From Pyrinomonadaceae bacterium (GTDB taxonomy: Bacteria; Acidobacteriota; Blastocatellia; Pyrinomonadales; Pyrinomonadaceae), in assembly GCA_026786155.1 (NCBI GenBank), contig JAJAYR010000552.1:1-9161 (forward strand): a DNA stretch of 9,161 nucleotides. The letters are read 5' to 3'. Below the pieces are notes generated by a model that worked only from the letters and a program-made list of their open reading frames with translations, did no database searches and was not told the origin of the DNA. Positions 6,388-9,161 of the stretch are shown here, one piece after another. Positions within the stretch are counted from its first letter, which is position 1. Each line of letters starts with the position of its first letter. The position numbers and the translations under genes were made by a program.

Positions 6388-7164
6388 ATGGATGAATCAA
6401 ATTTGAAAGATGCAATTTTAAGTAAAATTCCCGAAATCACGCTGCTGTTTTGGATAATGAAAATCTGCGCGACGACGCTCGGCGAGACCGGCGGCGACCT
6501 TTTATCAATGACTTTGAACGTCGGTTACGCCGTCAGTTCAATGATTTTAATCGGTTTCTTTTTTGCAACGCTCGCAATGCAGCTTTTTTCCAAAAAATAT
6601 CACCCGCTCGTTTACTGGCTGGTGATTGTTGCGACCAGCACCGCCGGGACAACGATGTCTGATTATATGGACAGAACTCTGGGGCTGGGTTATATGACCG
6701 GCTCGCTGATTCTGGTCGGCATTTTGATTACGATTCTCGCAGTCTGGCGGTATGTCGAAGGCTCGCTGGCAGTCGAGCATATTAAATCAAGGCGGGCAGA
6801 ATTGTTTTATTGGACGGCGATTCTTTTCTCTAACACTCTCGGAACTGCGCTTGGCGATTTTCTGGCGGACAGTTCCGGTCTCGGCTTCGGCGGCGGCGCG
6901 GCTCTGATTACGGCATTATTGATATTGGTGATTCTGGCTCATTACTTTACCGGCATTTCAAAAGTCGTCTTGTTCTGGATCGCGTTTGTCCTGACTCGTC
7001 CGTTCGGCGCGACGTTCGGCGATTTGCTGACAAAAACGAATGAAAAAGGCGGATTCGATTTCGGGACAATCGGCTCTTCGCTGATTCTCGGCTCGATACT
7101 GGTAATTTTAATTATTTATGTATCGGTGAAAGAGTATCGCGGGAACGATTTTGCGACAGCATAA
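6388..7164 (+). CDS. Multi-pass membrane protein of uncharacterised family (COG4705-like)
   Basis: 258 residues, about eight membrane helices (roughly 17-30, 44-66, 74-89, 101-121, 138-155, 167-187, 193-208 and 228-247). It is built from four related units, each with Gly-x4-Asp next to a following Gly-rich turn and helix: GETGGD (32-37), GTTMSD (87-92), GTALGD (152-157) and GATFGD (207-212). The Asp spacings of 55, 65 and 55 suggest two successive duplications. I recognise this layout as the uncharacterised membrane-protein family COG4705, from memory. Acidic residues repeated at equivalent positions near membrane helices are consistent with a cation or small-molecule transporter, but no function is established here. 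It sits 96 bases after the kinase and 50 bases before the response regulator, and may be an accessory or an output of that signalling pair. It ends in TAA. Confidence 0.85.
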   Translation: MDESNLKDAILSKIPEITLLFWIMKICATTLGETGGDLLSMTLNVGYAVSSMILIGFFFATLAMQLFSKKYHPLVYWLVIVATSTAGTTMSDYMDRTLGLGYMTGSLILVGILITILAVWRYVEGSLAVEHIKSRRAELFYWTAILFSNTLGTALGDFLADSSGLGFGGGAALITALLILVILAHYFTGISKVVLFWIAFVLTRPFGATFGDLLTKTNEKGGFDFGTIGSSLILGSILVILIIYVSVKEYRGNDFATA

Positions 7165-7214
7165 CAGGAGATATTTATTTATTTTGAATTGGTGTAATAA
7201 ATGTTCGCTGAATA

Positions 7215-8651
7215 ATGACGGAGAAACCGCACATTTTAATCGTTGACGACGAGCCGGCGATTCGTTTGACGCTCGAAACCGGCTTGTCGCTCAAAGGCTT
7301 TCGCACGTCCAGCGCGTCTAGCGGGCGCGAAGCCGTCGCATTGCTTAAACGTGAACAATTCGACGCGGTGATTTGCGATTTGGTGATGCCGGACGGCGAC
7401 GGTTTGTCGGTCGTGCGAAATTTACGCGAATTCGACAAAAATACGCCGATAATTTTGATGACGGCGCAAGGCTCGGTCGAAACGGCGTTTGAATCGCTCG
7501 GCGAAGGCGCGAGCGATTTTATCGCCAAGCCGTTTGCCGTCGCCGAAGTCGCCGCCATTGCCCGCCGCCATCTCGACGCGCGGCGCGAGAAGGAAAATCG
7601 AAATTCGGACGACGAACAAAATTTACCCGACGAGTTTTCCAAATCCGGTCTCATCGGGCGCAGTCCGAAAATGGTCGCCGTTTATAAACTCATCGCTTTT
7701 GCCGCCCGAACGAGTGCCACTGTTTTAGTGACTGGCGAATCCGGCACGGGCAAAGAACTCGTTGCCCGCGCCGTTCACGATTTGAGCAATCGCGCCCGGC
7801 AAAAATTCGTGTCGGTTAATTGTTCCGGCTTAACCGATACATTACTAGAAGCGGAACTTTTCGGCTACGAAAAGGGTGCGTTCACGGGCGCGGAAAAGAC
7901 TCGCGCCGGATTATTTGAAGCGGCGAGCGGCGGCACGATTTTCCTGGACGAACTCGCTTCGACGAGCGCGAATTTTCAAGCGAGTCTTTTGCGCGTTTTG
8001 CAGTCGGGCGAAATCAGGCGCGTCGGCGCGACCGAAACCAGAGAAGTTGACGTTCGCGTCATCGGCGCGAGCAACGAAAACTTGCTCGAATTTGTCGAAG
8101 CCGGAAAATTCCGCGCCGACCTTTATTATCGTTTGAGCGTTTTGACCGTCGAACTGCCGCCGCTCCGCGAGCGAATGCCGGACGTTCCGCTGCTCGCGCA
8201 GCATTTTCTAAAAAAGACGGCGCAAACGGACGCGCCCAATCTGCATTTGACGCAGGAAGTTTGGGACGCGCTCGCCCGTTACAATTTTCCCGGCAACGTC
8301 CGCGAACTCGAAAACGCGCTCATTCGCGCCGTCGCGCTTTCGACCGGAAGTATTATCACGCTCGATTGCCTGCCATCCGCAATTGTCGAAGCGAATGGAA
8401 ACAGCGGTGAAATTTTTACCGATGCGGAAATTTTGCGCGAATTGGCAGGCGACCGACCGAATATGGAAGAACTTCAGCGACGTTATTTGAGCTTGATTTT
8501 ATCGGAAGTCGGCGGCAACCGGCGGCGGGCAGCGGAAAAATTGGGACTCGACCGCCGGACGATTCAACGCCTGATTGCCAGATACGATTTGCTCGCCGCG
8601 CCCGACGAAGACGCGGAAGAAACGGGCGTTGAATCAAGCGCGGCGGAGTGA
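7215..8651 (+). CDS. Sigma54-dependent response regulator, NtrC family
   Basis: 478-residue cytoplasmic transcription activator with full NtrC-type architecture. The receiver domain (1-120) has acidic pocket Asp11/Asp12, phosphoacceptor Asp55, Thr83 and Lys105. The AAA+ domain (about 144-380) has Walker A GESGTGKE (174-181), the sigma54-contacting loop GAFTGA (221-226) intact, Walker B GGTIFLDEL (239-247) and arginine-finger region FRADLYYRL (299-307). A Fis-type helix-turn-helix follows (about 435-454, NRRRAAEKLGLDRRTIQRLI), then an acidic tail of about 18 residues. Phosphorylation should drive ATP-dependent opening of sigma54-RNA polymerase promoters. An in-frame TGA at 7209-7211 means ATG 7215 is the first possible start. 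It has no Shine-Dalgarno; the AGGAG at 7166-7170 is far too distant. A four-codon reading frame starting at 7201 ends on TAA overlapping the ATG. It is probably the partner of the CHASE2-PAS kinase upstream. It ends in TGA. Confidence 0.96.
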   Translation: MTEKPHILIVDDEPAIRLTLETGLSLKGFRTSSASSGREAVALLKREQFDAVICDLVMPDGDGLSVVRNLREFDKNTPIILMTAQGSVETAFESLGEGASDFIAKPFAVAEVAAIARRHLDARREKENRNSDDEQNLPDEFSKSGLIGRSPKMVAVYKLIAFAARTSATVLVTGESGTGKELVARAVHDLSNRARQKFVSVNCSGLTDTLLEAELFGYEKGAFTGAEKTRAGLFEAASGGTIFLDELASTSANFQASLLRVLQSGEIRRVGATETREVDVRVIGASNENLLEFVEAGKFRADLYYRLSVLTVELPPLRERMPDVPLLAQHFLKKTAQTDAPNLHLTQEVWDALARYNFPGNVRELENALIRAVALSTGSIITLDCLPSAIVEANGNSGEIFTDAEILRELAGDRPNMEELQRRYLSLILSEVGGNRRRAAEKLGLDRRTIQRLIARYDLLAAPDEDAEETGVESSAAE

Positions 8652-8691
8652 TTGATTGCTGAAAAAAACTTTGTAATTTTAATGCGGATGA

Positions 8692-9161
8692 ATGTTGAAT
8701 AATTCGAGAAAAATTTGGTTGCTTCTCGCGCTGTTTTTATGCGGCGCGTTAATTTTTGCCGCCTCTGAAAAACCTTTCACAGTCTACGCGCAAAACGCGG
8801 CGGTCGAGGCGCGGGTGACGAGCGTCGTCGGCAGAGCAACAATTTCCGGCAACGGGCGAAGCAATGCAAGATTAACAAACGGCGCGACGCTTGCGCCCGG
8901 CGACGAAATTGACACGACGGGCGGCGGGCGCGTCGTTATTGATTTAACCGACGGCAGTCAGGTCGTCATTCTGCCCGGTTCGCGCGTTACAATCCTCGAT
9001 TACCGCAACGCCTCTTCTTTACGTGAACTGCTACAAATCACGCTTGGAAGAATTCGCGTCAAAATCAATCATTTTCAGGGAAAACCGAATCCGTATCGCA
9101 TCAAAAGCCCGACCGCTTCGATTGCCGTGCGCGGCACGGAATTTCTCGTTATCGTCGAGCC
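8692..9161 (+). CDS. FecR-domain exported protein, 3' partial
   Basis: The first 156 residues of a longer protein running off the right edge. ATG 8692 gives a clear signal peptide: basic start MLNNSRK, hydrophobic core WLLLALFLCGALIFA, and probable cleavage around the later VYAQN. A FecR domain follows, recognised by GGGRVVIDLTDGSQVVILPGSRV, LGRIRVKINHF, and the conserved RIKSPTASIAVRGTEFLV motif, which contains the characteristic P-T-A-x-I-A-V-R-G-T-E-F core. In this family, exported FecR-domain proteins without a TonB-linked role often carry further periplasmic or repeat domains after this point; here that part is not visible. FecR-domain proteins are, as I recall, frequently encoded near CHASE2 receptors, which fits the neighbour two genes upstream. 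It starts 40 bases after the regulator's stop, with no clear ribosome binding site. A six-codon frame (8682-8702) overlaps the start in another frame. No terminator separates it from the regulator gene, so cotranscription is likely. Confidence 0.9.
   Translation, partial: MLNNSRKIWLLLALFLCGALIFAASEKPFTVYAQNAAVEARVTSVVGRATISGNGRSNARLTNGATLAPGDEIDTTGGGRVVIDLTDGSQVVILPGSRVTILDYRNASSLRELLQITLGRIRVKINHFQGKPNPYRIKSPTASIAVRGTEFLVIVE

Noticed and set aside
6292..9161. Sigma54 -24/-12 promoter that the NtrC-type regulator might use locally
   Set aside because: I looked through the gaps for TGGC and TTGC at the right spacing and found no convincing pair; the targets are probably elsewhere.

Overview
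The window carries seven genes, all on the + strand, with no RNA gene, insertion sequence or CRISPR array. Base composition is near balanced. The mix of a CHASE2 sensor kinase, a FecR-domain exported protein, a sigma54-dependent response regulator and genes mostly lacking strong Shine-Dalgarno sites suggests a Gram-negative environmental bacterium. The protein style resembles Acidobacteriota (Blastocatellia/Pyrinomonadaceae-like). That placement is a recollection-based guess; nothing in the window proves it.

Left part (1-2288). The window opens inside a HAMP-type membrane histidine kinase whose N-terminus, and probably its response regulator, lie off the left edge. After a 217-base gap comes a lipoprotein of unknown function (1282-2043). 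It is closed by a perfect 19-bp hairpin (2068-2111), and the 245-base gap that follows holds further inverted repeats, including a long imperfect hairpin (2220-2261) just ahead of the next gene.

Right part (2289-9161). Five genes follow with gaps of about 25 to 96 bases and may form one transcription unit: a GT4-like glycosyltransferase; a CHASE2-PAS-histidine kinase; a 258-residue multi-pass membrane protein of an uncharacterised family (COG4705-like) built from four repeats; an NtrC-type response regulator with an intact GAFTGA loop; and a FecR-domain exported protein cut by the right edge.

The most striking feature is a single in-frame TAG (4645-4647) that splits the CHASE2 sensor kinase into a 312-residue N-terminal piece and a piece of about 543 residues starting at ATG 4660. 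The frame is otherwise open across the whole 861 codons, and the stop lies inside the conserved C-terminal part of CHASE2. It could be a one-base CAG-to-TAG change, a read-through codon, a recoded amber, a real two-piece protein, or a sequencing error.

Working model (inference): the exported FecR protein and the extracytoplasmic CHASE2 domain sense an envelope signal. The kinase then passes phosphate, directly or indirectly, to the NtrC-type regulator, which drives sigma54 promoters outside this window. The membrane protein and glycosyltransferase would act in the same envelope process. I saw no convincing -24/-12 promoter inside the window.
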